24,136 bases of DNA. Source: Mayfieldus sp038329895 (GTDB lineage: Bacteria; Actinomycetota; Thermoleophilia; Solirubrobacterales; 70-9). The notes under the pieces were generated by a model. That model had not been told where the DNA came from and did no database searches. It saw only the letters and a program-made list of their open reading frames with translations. This document shows positions 23,042 to 24,136 of the stretch, piece after piece (the stretch's first letter is position 1; the number at the start of each line of letters is the position of its first letter). Position numbers and translations under genes: made by a program. The stretch is taken from the NCBI GenBank assembly GCA_038329895.1, contig JBBQNM010000036.1:1-24136 (forward strand). The letters run 5' to 3'.

Positions 23042-23219
23042 TGCATAACGATGCTGGCTCGCCGTTTCTCTGTTCCGTCCCACCGGCCATCGCTCTCGAT
23101 GTTCGTCCGAAGCCGAAGCGAACCGGCTCGGGTCCGCGGCACCGTGGCGACCGGACGGCCACGAGCCCCTATCGGAGGTTGCGGGATGGTGAGCACGGCG
23201 CCAGTTCGAACGGCGGCGG
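23042..23219. other. Spacer between convergent genes, no gene supported
   Basis: This is 178 bp between the epoxide-hydrolase stop and the stop of the minus-strand secreted protein. A 60-codon frame opens at ATG 23041 and ends at 23223, but its weak third-position GC bias and lack of recognisable motifs argue against a gene. A GTTCGAAC palindrome (23204-23211) recalls a tRNA T-loop, but no tRNA arms pair around it. No T-tailed terminator was seen. Confidence 0.5.
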
Positions 23220-23720
23220 CTAGTAGAGCGTGTGAACCTTCCACTGGACCGTGCCCGAGTCACAGTTGTGGTACTGAATCATCCCCAGCTCAGGGTCGAG
23301 GGGGGATGGGCCCCGGTAACTCCCGGTGATCCTCACGGTGCCTGATGCCTTCCCGTAGCTCTTGTTGAACCTGCCCCTCGCGTCGAGCACATACTCGTCG
23401 CGCTCGGTGCCAACGACATTCCCGCCATTGTCAACGACGGCATATGCCTGGGTCTTGGGCTCCACGACGTGGAACCTGCGGTGCTTGACCCGGGGGTATG
23501 GCGGGTTCCATCTCCAGCGCGAGATGTCCAGCGAGCCATCCGTCGTGGTCTGTCCCTCGTCGCAATTCAGCGGCAACCCGCCGAACACGGTGATCTCCCT
23601 GAGTTTGCTCTTCTGCCTGAGGGTGATTCCCAGAACGTCCCCGGTGTAGACACTTGCCTCGGTGCTACCGGGCAGCGCCAGCGCCGCTCCAACGACAACA
23701 CAGATGATCACGCGCTTCAC
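23220..23720 (-). CDS. Small secreted protein of unknown function, two-cysteine
   Basis: The predicted product is 166 residues. The N-terminus MKRVIICVVVGAALALPGSTEA is a plausible Sec signal peptide (positive start, hydrophobic core, Ala/Gly-rich end), so the mature part of about 140 residues would be exported. It is Gly/Thr/Arg-rich and probably beta-stranded. It holds just two mature cysteines, C53 (LNCDEGQ) and C153 (HNCDSGTVQW), which may form a disulfide joining the ends of the domain. The segment DARGRFNKSYGKASGTVRI followed by CDSGTVQW resembles repeats in secreted proteins of Thermoleophilia, as I recall them; no function is known. The start is GTG with a strong AAGGGGG ribosome-binding site. 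Base composition looks less GC-rich than its neighbours, perhaps a sign of later acquisition. Confidence 0.8.
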   Translation of the reverse strand: MKRVIICVVVGAALALPGSTEASVYTGDVLGITLRQKSKLREITVFGGLPLNCDEGQTTTDGSLDISRWRWNPPYPRVKHRRFHVVEPKTQAYAVVDNGGNVVGTERDEYVLDARGRFNKSYGKASGTVRITGSYRGPSPLDPELGMIQYHNCDSGTVQWKVHTLY

Positions 23721-23726
23721 CCGAGG

Positions 23727-23733
23727 CCCCCTT
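23727..23733 (-). promoter_or_regulatory. Ribosome-binding site of the secreted protein gene
   Basis: AAGGGGG on the minus strand lies 6 nt before the GTG at 23720 and decides this start. A possible -10 hexamer TAACGT lies further up on the same strand (23758-23753), which would give a leader of about 26 nt, unlike the leaderless pattern of the core genes. Confidence 0.5.
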
Positions 23734-23759
23734 AGCTTCGGTTAGGGCAATCACGTTAG

Positions 23760-23834
23760 CGCGCCCCAGAGACTCCTGCTTCCCATGACGTGGACGAGCT
23801 GGATGCCGACGGCGACGGGATCGACTGCGAGTAG
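23760..23834 (+). pseudogene. C-terminal remnant of an Excalibur-domain protein
   Basis: The plus-strand frame between a stop at 23757-23759 and a stop at 23832-23834 ends in DVDELDADGDGIDCE (23787-23831). That is the closing calcium-binding motif (DxDxDGxxCE) of the Excalibur domain, found at the C-terminus of many secreted actinobacterial and Firmicutes proteins. There is no usable start codon, and the N-terminal two-thirds of the domain (the NCxxA and GxAP part) is missing. The rest was probably lost by deletion or frameshift. A chance match is possible for so short a stretch, but the eight conserved positions together with a stop directly after CE make it unlikely. Confidence 0.5.
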
Positions 23835-23951
23835 CTGCATTCCCAGCCGACGAAGCCTCGGATGGCGCCCTTGCGCTGCAGCTTCGCCGGGGCCCTCGAC
23901 GTCCGACCTGATCCCGCGGCACCTTCAGCTTGATCGGCGTGCACCAAGGGC
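23835..23951. other. Spacer with no supported gene
   Basis: This is 117 bp between the Excalibur-type remnant and the stop of the partial minus-strand gene. Minus-strand frames stay open through much of it, but show no recognised motif, plausible start or ribosome-binding site. It may be decayed coding DNA. Confidence 0.4.
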
Positions 23952-24136
23952 TCAGGCGAGTCGACGCTCGAACGAGGTCTCGAGCGAGTGCTTCTCCGCC
24001 TCGCCCGGGTTCGTCTTCTCGAGCTTGATTCGGGCCGAGCGCCCCTCCAGCGTCACCGTCCCCACCTGGTTGTCGAAGTACGGGCCATCCAGGATCCGCC
24101 AGCGAAGGTCGGGATCGGGGACCCCGGCGGCGCGGG
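23952..24136 (-). CDS. Unrecognised protein, C-terminal 60 residues (start outside window)
   Basis: A minus-strand frame runs from the right edge of the window to a TGA at 23954-23952. It encodes 60 residues with strong coding character: regular GC-rich third positions and a balanced charged composition. The visible part reads DPDLRWRILDGPYFDNQVGT, then a short strand-like TVTLEGRSARIKLEKT, then a charged tail ending FERRLA. This looks like the beta-strand-rich end of a globular cytoplasmic protein. I do not recognise the family. The gene faces away from the core-gene strand, like the secreted protein downstream of it. Confidence 0.65.
   Translation of the reverse strand, partial: RAAGVPDPDLRWRILDGPYFDNQVGTVTLEGRSARIKLEKTNPGEAEKHSLETSFERRLA

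Noticed and set aside
23198..23220. tRNA T-arm-like GTTCGAAC
   Set aside because: The flanking bases do not form a 5-bp T stem, and no acceptor, D or anticodon arm could be placed upstream.
23041..23223. 60-codon plus-strand frame starting in the epoxide-hydrolase stop (TAATG)
   Set aside because: The position would fit coupling, but third-codon GC is low for this genome, the composition is Pro/Arg/Gly-rich without motifs, and it ends inside the convergent secreted-protein gene.

Overview
The window is a GC-rich (roughly two-thirds G+C), densely packed stretch of bacterial core genome. The gene set and order (infB, ylxP-like, rbfA, nrnA, truB, ribF, rpsO, pnp, M16 peptidase, dapB, dapA, rnj, ftsK, rodZ-like, cinA) follow the order known in Actinomycetota in compressed form. 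High GC3, frequent GTG/TTG starts and the style of the secreted proteins point to a deep-branching actinobacterium, probably class Thermoleophilia (Solirubrobacterales-like). This placement is inference from gene order and protein style; no 16S gene is present.

Layout. 1-5.2 kb: the 3' part of infB, then a DUF503 protein, rbfA, nrnA, truB and ribF, a translation and ribosome-maturation block with overlapping or nearly abutting genes. 5.2-10.2 kb: rpsO, a 1-Cys peroxiredoxin, a DsbA-like thioredoxin-fold protein, pnp and an M16 peptidase; the redox pair splits the usual rpsO-pnp neighbours. 10.2-14.8 kb: dapB, an amidase-signature enzyme, dapA and rnj (RNase J). 14.9-17.1 kb: an OmpR-type response regulator and its histidine kinase on the minus strand, separated from rnj by three strong stem-loops. 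17.2-23.0 kb: ftsK, a RodZ-like membrane HTH protein, cinA and an epoxide-hydrolase-family enzyme. 23.0-24.1 kb: a looser end with a small secreted protein on the minus strand, a stranded C-terminal Excalibur-type coding remnant on the plus strand, and the 3' end of an unrecognised minus-strand gene running off the window.

Functionally the window joins translation initiation and ribosome maturation (IF-2, RbfA, TruB, S15), RNA turnover (PNPase, RNase J, NrnA), lysine/diaminopimelate synthesis (DapA, DapB), flavin cofactor synthesis (RibF), and chromosome segregation and cell shape (FtsK, RodZ-like). Many genes are joined by ATGA/GTGA/TTGA stop-start overlaps.

No phage, insertion sequence, CRISPR array, tRNA or rRNA was found. 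The least expected content is small-scale. (i) Heptanucleotide tandem arrays (units TCGTTCC, CAAGGAA and AGCAACT-like) occur at three sites, one of them in frame inside truB and one filling the whole cinA-epoxide hydrolase spacer. (ii) A hairpin-TGACATGCA-3 nt-hairpin element is present twice, with unrelated stem sequences but an identical core and spacing. (iii) Three perfect stem-loops lie in a row between rnj and the histidine kinase, two of them with similar G-rich loops. (iv) -10-like hexamers sit only 6-9 nt upstream of several start codons, which suggests leaderless transcripts.
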